From contig JAIXOM010000026.1 in the NCBI GenBank assembly GCA_027486755.1, positions 1 through 64,000 on the forward strand: a stretch of DNA of 64,000 bases, given 5' to 3'. A program made the translations under genes and the position numbers. The stretch is from Comamonadaceae bacterium. GTDB lineage: Bacteria > Pseudomonadota > Gammaproteobacteria > Burkholderiales > Burkholderiaceae_C. Under the pieces are notes generated by a model. The model did not search any database. It was not told the origin of the DNA and saw only the letters and a program-made list of their open reading frames with translations. Shown one piece after another: positions 44,393-52,231 of this stretch (the stretch's first letter is position 1; the number at the start of each line of letters is the position of its first letter).

Positions 44393-45376
44393 ATGACGCT
44401 TGCTCGCCGCCCGTTCACCGCCTTGTTGCCGCGCTTAGCTGTCTTGCTCGCCACCTGCAGCCTCGGTGCTGCTTTGGCCCAGACGCCCAAGACCCTGCGC
44501 CTGATGGTGGGCTTTCCGCCGGGCGGGGGGACCGATGCGATTGCGCGGATCCTGGCTGAAAAGCTCAAGGACGAATTGGGCGCCTCGGTGATCGTCGAGA
44601 ACAAGCCCGGTGCTGGCGGGCAGCTGGCGGCGCAGGCGCTCAAGGCGGCGCCGGCCGATGGCAGCGTCCTGTTCCTGTCGCACGACCACACCATCACGAT
44701 CTTGCCCATGGTGGTCAAGAACGCGGGCTTTAACTCCGCGCAGGACTTTGTGCCGGTGGCTGGCTTTGCCACCTTCGTCAACGCCTTTGCCGTCTCGGGC
44801 GCTAACCCGGCCAAGACTTTCAACGAGTATGTGGCCTGGGTCAAGGCCCAGCAGGGCAAGGGCGCGGTGGGCATACCGGCGCCGGCCTCGACCCCGGAAT
44901 TTTTGGTCAAGGTCATGGGCGAGAAGTTCAAGCTTGATCTGGTGGCCGCGCCCTACCGCGGCAGCGCGCCGCTGATGGCCGACATGCTGGGCAATCAGAT
45001 TGCTGCCGGCGTGGCCTCGGTCCCTGACTTCATTGAGAACCACAAGGCCGGCAAGCTGCGCGTGCTGGCCGTGCTCGGTGGCGCCCGGCAGGCGGCCCTG
45101 CCCGATGTGCCGACCTTCACCGAGCTGGGTCTGGCTGGCCTGGAAGACATGCCCTACTACGGGGTGTTTGCGCCCACCGGCACGCCCAAGGCCTTCATTG
45201 ACAGCTTTTCTGCTGCCGTGGCCAAGGTCATTGCCATGCCCGAGGTGCGCAGTCAGCTCAGCCAGATGGGGCTGACGGTCGGCCACATGCCACCCGATCA
45301 GCTTGGCCGTCGCGAGCGCGCCTATGCCCAGGTCTGGGCCCGCATCATCCGGGACAGCGGCTTTCAGCCCCAGTGA
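44393..45376 (+). CDS. Bug-family (TctC-like) periplasmic solute receptor
   Basis: 327 residues. Signal peptide LLPRLAVLLATCSLGAALAQ; family signature LRLMVGFPPGGGTDAIARILAEKL, VIVENKPGAGGQLAAQAL, and YRGSAPLMADMLGNQIAAGV. It shares the family but not obvious close identity with the receptor at 30400-31380. No transporter genes adjoin it. ATG at 44393 has AAGGGA just upstream; a TTGACA at 44361 lacks a well-spaced -10 partner. A terminator lies at 45441-45464. Confidence 0.92.
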   Translation: MTLARRPFTALLPRLAVLLATCSLGAALAQTPKTLRLMVGFPPGGGTDAIARILAEKLKDELGASVIVENKPGAGGQLAAQALKAAPADGSVLFLSHDHTITILPMVVKNAGFNSAQDFVPVAGFATFVNAFAVSGANPAKTFNEYVAWVKAQQGKGAVGIPAPASTPEFLVKVMGEKFKLDLVAAPYRGSAPLMADMLGNQIAAGVASVPDFIENHKAGKLRVLAVLGGARQAALPDVPTFTELGLAGLEDMPYYGVFAPTGTPKAFIDSFSAAVAKVIAMPEVRSQLSQMGLTVGHMPPDQLGRRERAYAQVWARIIRDSGFQPQ

Positions 45377-45440
45377 TTTGCTCGGGAATTCTCGGTCCTG
45401 GGTTACCTTGGGCGATCAGGTGAAGTGTTGATAAGTATGG

Positions 45441-45464
45441 AAAAGCGGCCATTTGGCCGCTTTT
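45441..45464. terminator. Bidirectional rho-independent terminator
   Basis: A perfect 11-base stem (aaaagcggcca with tggccgctttt) with a two-base loop, flanked by four A's and four T's. It follows the Bug receptor by 64 bases and precedes the rubrerythrin promoter region. Confidence 0.85.
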
Positions 45465-45663
45465 ATGATCAAAAAGGCGCGATTCGCTTCGAATTGAGCT
45501 TTTCTTTCATGGCTGAGCGTTTGATAGGGCTCCTAAATTGAGGGCATTGATTCCCCCTATTGGACGCTCCGCGCGGATTGCCGCTATCGTTCGTTCCGTC
45601 CGAACGCTTTCGATGCGTTTCAGGCAGTTCCTCTAGTCCCACTTCATCACTCAGGAGATTTCC
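45465..45663 (+). promoter_or_regulatory. Rubrerythrin promoter region
   Basis: About 200 bases with no gene. It carries several short GC palindrome-like patches (for example cgttcgttccgtccgaacg around 45592-45610) and ends with AGGAG six bases before the rubrerythrin ATG, a strong ribosome binding site. No peroxide-regulator box is confidently recognised. Confidence 0.4.
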
Positions 45664-46086
45664 ATGGCAGCACTCAAAGGCTCCAAGACGGAAGAAAACC
45701 TCAAGGCCGCCTTCGCAGGCGAGTCCCAGGCCAACCGCCGTTACCTTTACTTCGCAAACAAGGCCGACGTCGAAGGCCAGCCCGATGTGGCAGCCCTGTT
45801 CCGCTCGACCGCTGAAGGCGAGACCGGACACGCCCATGGTCACCTCGAGTGGCTCGAGCAGTGCGGTGACCCAGCCACCGGCATGCCCTTTGGCACCAGC
45901 CGCGACAACCTGGCCTCTGCAGTGGCTGGCGAAACCCATGAGTACACCGACATGTACCCGGGCATGGCCAAGACCGCCCGCGAAGAAGGTCATGACGAAG
46001 TGGCTGACTGGTTCGAGACGCTGGCCAAGGCCGAGCGCTCGCACGCCAACCGCTACGCCAAAGCCTTGGCCGATCTGAAGGACTGA
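45664..46086 (+). CDS. Rubrerythrin (diiron domain only)
   Basis: 140 residues of the four-helix diiron rubrerythrin domain. Iron ligands are expected in NLKAAFAGESQANRRYLYFA, STAEGETGHAHGHLEWLE, VAGETHEYTDMYPGMA and LAKAERSHANRYAKAL (Glu and His positions present). The C-terminal rubredoxin-like Cys domain of classical rubrerythrin is absent. Likely a peroxide-detoxifying protein whose electron donor is separate. It is first in a three-gene cluster with the Fe-S protein and DUF3501 gene. Confidence 0.93.
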   Translation: MAALKGSKTEENLKAAFAGESQANRRYLYFANKADVEGQPDVAALFRSTAEGETGHAHGHLEWLEQCGDPATGMPFGTSRDNLASAVAGETHEYTDMYPGMAKTAREEGHDEVADWFETLAKAERSHANRYAKALADLKD

Positions 46087-46130
46087 TCTTCAGTTACTGC
46101 GCTGGACGGGCAGCTTCCCAACCAGCGTCA

Positions 46131-46171
46131 AACACACCCCAGGTGCTGATGCGTTCACCCTGGGGTGTGTG
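46131..46171 (+). terminator. Long stem-loop between rubrerythrin and the Fe-S gene
   Basis: cacaccccaggtg at 46133-46145 pairs with caccctggggtgtg at 46156-46169 (one-base bulge, ten-base loop). There is no good T run after it. It may act as a partial terminator or a 3' stability element, letting rubrerythrin be expressed above the downstream genes. Confidence 0.55.
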
Positions 46172-46261
46172 GTTTCTGCAAAGGCCTTTGCGAACCCGGC
46201 GCTTTGCCAAACCTCCTTGACCCGACGAGATTTCCGTCCCGAACCTCAGCGAGCACCGACC

Positions 46262-47611
46262 ATGGCTACCGAAGGCAACCTCAAGGCCCCCACCCGCCAC
46301 CCCATAGACTGGAAGAACCCAGAGTTCTACAACGAGGAAGCGACTTTCCATGAGATGGAGCGTATCTTCGATATCTGTCATGGCTGCCGCCGCTGCGTGA
46401 GCCTGTGCGGCTCCTTCCCCACCTTGTTCGACCTGGTCGATGAGAGTTCGACCGGCGAGGTTGACGGCGTGGACAAGAAGGACTACTGGAAGGTGGTCGA
46501 CCAGTGTTACATGTGCGATCTGTGCTACCTGACCAAGTGCCCTTACGTGCCGCCCCACGAGTTCAACCTGGACTTTCCGCACACCATGCTGCGGGCCAAG
46601 GCGATCAAGTTCAAGAAAGGTGAGGTTGGCTTCGGTGAGCGCCTCTTGGCCTCCACCGATGTGCATGGCTCTTTTGCCGGCATTCCCATCGTGGTGCAGG
46701 CGGTCAATGCGGTCAACAAGACCAAGTTGGCGCGCAAGGTGATGGAATCTACGCTCGGCGTGGACAAAGACGCCTGGCTGCCCACGCTGGCCACCCACCG
46801 CTTTCGCTCCAGCGCGCCCGAGGCCGCCAGCACTGAGGTCAAGGACGGCGCGAACACCCCGGGCAAGGTGGTGATTTTTTCCACCTGCTATGTCAATTAC
46901 AACGAGCCGGGCATAGGTCATGACCTGCTCAAGATCCTCGACCACAACGAGGTCCCCTATGTGATCGTCGAGAAAGAAAAATGCTGCGGCATGCCCCAGT
47001 TGGAGCTCGGTGACCTGGAGTCGGTCGAGCACAGCAAGCAGGCCAACGTGCCGGTGCTGGCCCGCTATGCCCGCGATGGCTATGCCATCTTGAGTGCGGT
47101 GCCCAGCTGCACCTTGATGTTCAAGCAGGAAATTCCGCTGATGTTCCCCGAGGACGAGGAAGCCAAGCTGGTCAAGGAGCACATGTGGGACCCCTTCGAG
47201 TACCTGATGGCGCGCAAGCGTGACGGTCTGCTCAAGACCGAATTCGAACAGCCCTTGGGCAAGATCAGCTACCAGATTCCCTGCCACGGCCGGGTGCAGA
47301 ACATTGGCAAGAAAACCGAGGAGATGCTCAAGATGGTGCCAGGTACCAGTGTGCACACGCACGAGCGCTGCTCGGGCCATGCGGGTACTTTTGGCGTCAA
47401 GAAGGGCTTTCATGATCAGGCGATGAAGATCGGCAAGCCCTTGTTCAAGGCCATGGCCAATCACAAGGACGGCGGCGCGCCCGACGTGATCTCCAGCGAT
47501 TGCCCGCTCGGCGGCCATCACATCGCCCAAGGCTTTGAGGTCAACAAGCTCGGCGAGGTACCCCAAAAGCACCCGCTGACCTTGATCCGCACCGCCTACG
47601 GTTTGAAGTAA
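46262..47611 (+). CDS. Fe-S oxidoreductase, GlpC/heterodisulfide-reductase-like
   Basis: 449 residues. Two 4Fe-4S cluster motifs lie near the N-terminus (CHGCRRCVSLCG, CYMCDLCYLTKCP). Two CCG-type domains follow: EKEKCCGMPQLELGD, with an upstream STCYVNYNEPG; and HERCSGHAGTFG, with SSDCPLGG. This matches GlpC/HdrD-type electron-transfer proteins. In this clade it is found between rubrerythrin and a DUF3501 gene; it may be the electron donor to the rubredoxin-less rubrerythrin (inference). ATG at 46262 fits homologues. Confidence 0.92.
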   Translation: MATEGNLKAPTRHPIDWKNPEFYNEEATFHEMERIFDICHGCRRCVSLCGSFPTLFDLVDESSTGEVDGVDKKDYWKVVDQCYMCDLCYLTKCPYVPPHEFNLDFPHTMLRAKAIKFKKGEVGFGERLLASTDVHGSFAGIPIVVQAVNAVNKTKLARKVMESTLGVDKDAWLPTLATHRFRSSAPEAASTEVKDGANTPGKVVIFSTCYVNYNEPGIGHDLLKILDHNEVPYVIVEKEKCCGMPQLELGDLESVEHSKQANVPVLARYARDGYAILSAVPSCTLMFKQEIPLMFPEDEEAKLVKEHMWDPFEYLMARKRDGLLKTEFEQPLGKISYQIPCHGRVQNIGKKTEEMLKMVPGTSVHTHERCSGHAGTFGVKKGFHDQAMKIGKPLFKAMANHKDGGAPDVISSDCPLGGHHIAQGFEVNKLGEVPQKHPLTLIRTAYGLK

Positions 47612-47665
47612 TTTTTTGATACCCGCCAGCCCGTTTTCAATGCGGGCCGGCAAGAAAGGACAGCC

Positions 47666-48259
47666 ATGATGCAAATGACCGGAAAAGTCACCCGTGACAG
47701 CCTCATGACCTTGGAGGCCTACAGCAAGTGGCGCAAGGAGCACAAGCCCAGCGTCGTTCAGCACCGCAAATTGCGCAGCGTTCAGCTCGGCGATCATCTG
47801 AACATCCAGTTCGAGAGTGAGCTGACGATTCGCTACCAGATTCAGGAGATGCTGCGCATCGAAAAGATTTTCGAAGAAGAAGGCATCGAGCACGAAATCG
47901 AGGCTTACGCGCCGCTGGTGCCCGAAGGCAGCAATTGGAAGGCGACGCTGCTGATTGAGTACCCCGACGTCAATGAGCGCAAGCGCGAACTGGCACGCCT
48001 CATCGGCGTGGAAGACCGGGTTTTTGTCGAGATCGAAGGCGAAGGCCGGGTCTACGCGATCGCCGACGAAGACCTCGAGCGCGAAAACGGCGAGAAGACT
48101 TCAGCGGTGCACTTCATGCGCTTTGAGTTCAACACGGCGCAGTGCGCGGCCATCAAGGCAGGCGGGGCGGTCAAGCTCGGCTGCGACCATACCAACTATC
48201 CGGCGCATGTGACCATCGCGCCCGAAACCTTGGCCTCGCTGGCCGGCGATTTGAAGTAA
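47666..48259 (+). CDS. DUF3501 family protein
   Basis: 197 residues matching DUF3501 by its opening (TRDSLMTLEAYSKWRKEHKPSVVQHRKLRSVQLG, in part) and central ESELTIRYQIQEMLRIEKIFEEEGI (in part), ending with VKLGCDHTNYPAHVTI. It has no catalytic motif that I recognise. Located 55 bases after the Fe-S gene behind GAAAGGA. Predicted partner of the rubrerythrin/Fe-S system from conserved neighbourhood. Confidence 0.88.
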   Translation: MMQMTGKVTRDSLMTLEAYSKWRKEHKPSVVQHRKLRSVQLGDHLNIQFESELTIRYQIQEMLRIEKIFEEEGIEHEIEAYAPLVPEGSNWKATLLIEYPDVNERKRELARLIGVEDRVFVEIEGEGRVYAIADEDLERENGEKTSAVHFMRFEFNTAQCAAIKAGGAVKLGCDHTNYPAHVTIAPETLASLAGDLK

Positions 48260-48289
48260 GCCCGCGGCGGCGGTCTGGTCTTCCATTTT

Positions 48290-48316
48290 GTGGGAGCGCC
48301 ACCCCGGTGCGATGCG
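48290..48316 (+). repeat. Single REP-like unit
   Basis: gtgggagcgccaccccggtg followed by cgatgcg shares the tgggagc...gcgatg frame with the elements at 28915-28998 and 29031-29055. It lies in the gap between two convergent genes, the usual location of such repeats. Confidence 0.55.
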
Positions 48317-48352
48317 GGCTCTGAACGAGAGCTTCGGTTTCTTAATTTCTTT

Positions 48353-49477
48353 TCAGCGCATGCCGATGCGAGCGTCCGGGCCAAAGATCGGCCCGGCCTC
48401 TTTGGGCAGGCAACGCCAGTAGGGGGGATGGGCCTGAACCTGCCCCTTGAGGGCAGCCGCGGCACTCCAGCCCCAGCGTGGGTTGTAGAGGAAGGCGCGG
48501 GCCAGGGCCACCAGATCGGCATCGCCGCGCGCCAGCACGCCCTCGGCCTGCTGGGCGTCGGTGATCAGGCCCACCGCGAAGGTGGCCAGGCCCGAGCGCT
48601 CGCGCACTGCCTTGGCCAGGGGCACCTGGTATTCGGGGCCAAGCGCGATCTTTTGCAGCGGCGAGACGCCGCCCGAGCTGATGTGAACGAATTGCGCGCC
48701 CCGGTCCTTGAGGTGGCGAGCCAGTTCGGCGCTTTCGTCGATGCTCCAGCCGCCGTCTACCCAGTCGGTGCCCGAAATTCGCACGCCCAGGGTACCGCCG
48801 AAGCTGCGGCGCACATCATCAAACACCTCCAGAGTCAGCCGTATGCGGTTCTCGAAAGAGCCGCCATAGGCGTCCTGGCGCTGATTGGCCAGCGGCGATA
48901 GAAACTGGTGCAGCAGGTAGCCATGGGCCGCGTGCAGCTCGATGGCGTCGATGCCGATCTCGGCGCTGCGACGTGCCGCCTCGGCGAAGTCGGACCGTAC
49001 CTTGGCAATGCCCTCCAGGCTGAGGGCTTTGGGCGCTGCCTCCTGCGGCAGGTGGGGCAGGGCGCTGGGCCCCCAGGTCTGCCAGCCTCCTGCTTCCAGT
49101 GGTATCAGCTGCCCGCCGCGCCAAGGGACCTCGCTGGAGGCCTTTCGACCGGCGTGAGCGAGTTGTATGCACACCGGCATTGGCGGCGCCAGCCGGCGCG
49201 CACGTTGCAGAATGTCTTTCAAGGCGGCAGCGGTGACATCGTCCCACAGGCCCAGGCAGCCCGGGGTGATGCGGGCCTCGGGGCTGACGGCGGTGGCCTC
49301 CAGGGTCAGCATGCCGGCGCCGCTGTTGAGCAGCTGGGCCCAGTGCGCCAGGTGCCAGTCATTGGCCTGGCCCTCTTGGCTGGCGTATTGACACATGGGG
49401 GCGATGACGATGCGGTTGGGCAGGGTCAGCGGGCCCGCTGGGGCTTGAAAGGTGAAAGGGGTAAAAAGATGACTCAC
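48353..49477 (-). CDS. NADH:flavin oxidoreductase, old yellow enzyme family (YqjM-like)
   Basis: About 374 residues. FMN-barrel signatures are LTLPNRIVIAPMCQYASQEG (Cys/Tyr at the YqjM-type position), HLAHWAQLLNSGAGMLTLEATAV (in part), IQLAHAGRKAS, AIELHAAHGYLLHQFLSPLANQR (in part) with the His pair, DAYGGSFENRIRLTLEV and ARAFLYNPRW. It reduces activated C=C bonds in this family. The start is taken as GTG 49477 (SHLFTPFTF); an ATG at 49540 would add 21 residues overlapping the divergent promoter of yaaA. Substrate unknown. Confidence 0.9.
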   Translation of the reverse strand: MSHLFTPFTFQAPAGPLTLPNRIVIAPMCQYASQEGQANDWHLAHWAQLLNSGAGMLTLEATAVSPEARITPGCLGLWDDVTAAALKDILQRARRLAPPMPVCIQLAHAGRKASSEVPWRGGQLIPLEAGGWQTWGPSALPHLPQEAAPKALSLEGIAKVRSDFAEAARRSAEIGIDAIELHAAHGYLLHQFLSPLANQRQDAYGGSFENRIRLTLEVFDDVRRSFGGTLGVRISGTDWVDGGWSIDESAELARHLKDRGAQFVHISSGGVSPLQKIALGPEYQVPLAKAVRERSGLATFAVGLITDAQQAEGVLARGDADLVALARAFLYNPRWGWSAAAALKGQVQAHPPYWRCLPKEAGPIFGPDARIGMR

Positions 49478-49575
49478 GGTGTAGCAACAGTTATGGGCAG
49501 CAACGTAGGCCACCCTACAGGGAATTGAGGCCTGACCCATAATTGTCGGCTTTCCTGTACGTATTTGCCTGCGCC

Positions 49576-50355
49576 ATGCTTTTTCTGCTCTCGCCCGCTA
49601 AGTCGCTGGACTATGAATCGCCCTTGGCCGACCTGCCGCACAGCCTGCCTGGCTTTATCGACCAGTCCAGCGAACTGATCGGCCTGCTCCAGCAGCGCTC
49701 GCCCCAGCAGATTGCCGAGCTGATGGATCTGTCTGACGCCCTGTCTGGGCTGAACGTGGCGCGCTACCAGGCCTGGCGGCCAAAATTCACGGCGGCCAAC
49801 TCGCGCCAGGCGGTGCTGGCCTTCAATGGCGATGTGTATGAGGGACTCGATGCGCGCAGCCTCAAGCCAGCGCAGCTTGAATGGGCGCAGGAGCATCTGT
49901 GCATCCTCAGTGGTCTGTACGGCGTGCTGCGCCCGATGGACTGGATGCAGCCCTATCGCCTCGAAATGGGCACCGCCTTGCCCAATGCCCGCGGCAAAAA
50001 TCTCTATCAGTTCTGGGGGCCGCGTATCGCCGAGTACCTCAGGCAGCGGGCGCAGGCCCAGCCCCAGCCGCTGATCGTCAACCTGGCCAGCGAGGAGTAT
50101 TTCAAGGCGGTCGATCTCAAGACCTTGCAACTGCCGGTGGTGCAGTGTGTGTTCGAGGAATACAAGGCCGGCAAGTACAAGATCATCAGCTTCATGGCCA
50201 AGCGCGCCCGTGGTCTGATGGCGCGCTACGCGATCGAAAAGAAGGTCGATTCGGTCAAAAAGCTCGAGCGCTTCGACCGCGAAGGCTATGCCTACGCGCC
50301 CGAGGTTTCGCAGCCCGATCGCCTGGTGTTTCGGCGGCGGTCCGAGGGCAGCTAA
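49576..50355 (+). CDS. yaaA: YaaA-family peroxide-stress protein
   Basis: 259 residues: LFLLSPAKSLDYESPL at the N-terminus, FNGDVYEGLDARSL, LSGLYGVLRPMDWMQPYRLEMGT (in part), LYQFWG, LVNLASEEYFKAVD and FMAKRARGLMARYAI. These match YaaA/UPF0246, which reduces intracellular iron and DNA damage under peroxide stress in E. coli. ATG at 49576 (MLFLLSPAKSL) fits the family; in-frame codons from 49543 are less likely. Divergent from the OYE gene. Confidence 0.94.
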   Translation: MLFLLSPAKSLDYESPLADLPHSLPGFIDQSSELIGLLQQRSPQQIAELMDLSDALSGLNVARYQAWRPKFTAANSRQAVLAFNGDVYEGLDARSLKPAQLEWAQEHLCILSGLYGVLRPMDWMQPYRLEMGTALPNARGKNLYQFWGPRIAEYLRQRAQAQPQPLIVNLASEEYFKAVDLKTLQLPVVQCVFEEYKAGKYKIISFMAKRARGLMARYAIEKKVDSVKKLERFDREGYAYAPEVSQPDRLVFRRRSEGS

Positions 50356-50453
50356 GCTTCTGTCATGCGGCTACAGACCGATACATCTGCGCCGGGCCGA
50401 GCCTCTTCGACCCAATGGGTGCCGGCCGATACTGGCCAGGGGGCGAGGTCATC

Positions 50454-51317
50454 ATGAGCAAGAACACCAGTCAGCAGACAAGGTCCAGCGTCGAGCAATG
50501 GCTGGCCGAGCAGCGCGCGGCTGGCTTTGATGACCTGAGCCTGTACCGCTCGCTGCGCGATGCCGGCTGGGACCATCTGGCCGCCTGCCAGTGGGTGGGG
50601 CTCAAGCCTGCGGCCATCGAGCCGCCGCTGCACAGCAGCACCTCGGCCAGGCAAGCTGAGCGGCCAGTGCCCTGGCCGCCAGGGGCAGGCGAGCAGCCCT
50701 GGCTCGATGCCGGCGATCGCAAGGTGCAGGCCCTGGCGGTGATGCATGCGCCGGAGGTGATTGTTCTGGGCCAACTGCTCGATGCCCAGGAATGCGAGGC
50801 CCTGATTGAGGCGGCGCGGCCTCGCATGCAGCGCTCACTGACGGTCTCGGTCAAGACCGGCGGCGAGGAGGAAAACATAGACCGCACCAGCCAGGGCATG
50901 TTCTTCGAGCGGGGCGAGACCGAGCTGATCGCCCGCATTGAGCAGCGACTGGCCCGCCTGCTCGACTGGCCGGTAGAAAACGGCGAAGGCCTGCAGATCT
51001 TGCGCTACGCTCCCGGTGCCGAGTACAAGCCGCATTACGACTATTTTGATCCGCTGGAGCCGGGTACACCGACCATCTTGCGCCGGGGCGGGCAAAGGGT
51101 GGCCACGGTGGTGATCTACCTCAACGAGCCCGAAGCGGGCGGCGCCACCGTTTTTCCGGATGCGCAATTTGAATGTCTGCCGGTGCGTGGCAACGCGGTG
51201 TTTTTCAATTACAGCCGGCCTGACCCTTCAAGCCATTCCCTGCATGCGGGTGCGCCGGTGCTGCGGGGCGAGAAATGGATTGCCACCAAATGGCTGCGCG
51301 AAGGCCGGTTTGAGTAA
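50454..51317 (+). CDS. 2-oxoglutarate/Fe(II) oxygenase, prolyl 4-hydroxylase-like
   Basis: 287 residues. The C-terminal double-stranded beta-helix has HYDYFDPLEPGTPTILRRGGQRVATVVIYLN (in part), giving the HxD iron ligands, then GGATVFPDAQFECLPVRGNAVFFNYSRPDPSSHSLHAGAPV (in part) with the distal His, and EKWIATKWLREG with the 2-oxoglutarate Lys. The N-terminal about 80 residues are a Pro/Ala-rich linker plus a small helical segment. ATG at 50454 has GAGG upstream. The target protein or peptide is unknown. Confidence 0.92.
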   Translation: MSKNTSQQTRSSVEQWLAEQRAAGFDDLSLYRSLRDAGWDHLAACQWVGLKPAAIEPPLHSSTSARQAERPVPWPPGAGEQPWLDAGDRKVQALAVMHAPEVIVLGQLLDAQECEALIEAARPRMQRSLTVSVKTGGEEENIDRTSQGMFFERGETELIARIEQRLARLLDWPVENGEGLQILRYAPGAEYKPHYDYFDPLEPGTPTILRRGGQRVATVVIYLNEPEAGGATVFPDAQFECLPVRGNAVFFNYSRPDPSSHSLHAGAPVLRGEKWIATKWLREGRFE

Positions 51318-51359
51318 GTCCTTGATCGTCAAGGCGCTGCCGGCGCGACAATACCCAGC

Positions 51360-52214
51360 ATGAACACGCCCGAAGAATCGGCCCTGGGCAAGACCTCGGC
51401 CTACCCCGACCAATACGACGCAAGCCTTTTGTTTCCACTGCCGCGCGCGCCCAAGCGCCAGGAGATCGGCGTGGTGTCCACCCCGCCTTTCATGGGTGCC
51501 GACCTGTGGACCGCCTATGAGTTGAGCTGGCTCAACTTGCGCGGCAAGCCGCAGGTCGCGCTGGCCCAACTGGTGGTGCCCTGTGAGAGCCCCAACATCA
51601 TTGAGAGCAAATCACTCAAGCTCTATCTGGGCAGTTTTAGCAACAGCCGCTTCGGCGATGCCGCCGAGGTGTTGGCCCACTTGAAGACCGACCTGGGCCA
51701 GGCGCTGTGGCGCACCGAGGGCGCTGAACCCGCTTCAAGCTCGGTGGGCGTCAAGCTGATCGCGCCCGAGGACTTTGACCGCCAGGCCATTGAAGAGCTT
51801 GACGGACTGAGCCTGGACCGGCTGGACATTGACTGCGAGCACTACACGCCTGCGCCCGAGCTGCTCTCGGCCGCATTTGAAGAGCAGCCCGTCAGCGAAG
51901 TCCTCACCAGCCGCTTGCTCAAGAGCAACTGCCTGGTCACCGGCCAGCCCGACTGGGGCAGCGTGCAGATCAGCTACAGCGGCCCGCAGATTGAGCAGGG
52001 CGGCCTCTTGCGCTACCTGGTGAGTTTTCGAAACCACCATGAGTTTCACGAGCAGTGTGTCGAGCGCATCTTCATGGATGTCTGGAGCCGCTGCAAACCG
52101 ACCCGCCTTTCGGTTTACGCCCGTTACACCCGCCGCGGCGGCCTGGACATCAACCCGTTTCGCACCAGCCATCCGCAGGCTTTGCCAACGGCGGTGCGTA
52201 CTGCCCGACAGTAG
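51360..52214 (+). CDS. queF: NADPH-dependent 7-cyano-7-deazaguanine reductase
   Basis: 284 residues, the long two-domain QueF type. It reduces preQ0 to preQ1 for queuosine synthesis. Visible motifs: [41 protein letters not shown] (in part) with the QueF-specific ES(K/N) block, catalytic-domain [21 protein letters not shown] (in part) with the nucleophilic Cys, and [18 protein letters not shown] with [19 protein letters not shown] at 51360 gives the expected length. Confidence 0.96.
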   Translation: MNTPEESALGKTSAYPDQYDASLLFPLPRAPKRQEIGVVSTPPFMGADLWTAYELSWLNLRGKPQVALAQLVVPCESPNIIESKSLKLYLGSFSNSRFGDAAEVLAHLKTDLGQALWRTEGAEPASSSVGVKLIAPEDFDRQAIEELDGLSLDRLDIDCEHYTPAPELLSAAFEEQPVSEVLTSRLLKSNCLVTGQPDWGSVQISYSGPQIEQGGLLRYLVSFRNHHEFHEQCVERIFMDVWSRCKPTRLSVYARYTRRGGLDINPFRTSHPQALPTAVRTARQ

Positions 52215-52231
52215 AGTAGTGCCGCCTGCCC

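Noticed and set aside
50454..51317. Prolyl hydroxylase gene as the continuation of a longer frame from 49881
   Set aside because: The upstream part overlaps yaaA in another frame and has Arg/Gly-rich shadow composition; ATG 50454 with GAGG is the real start.
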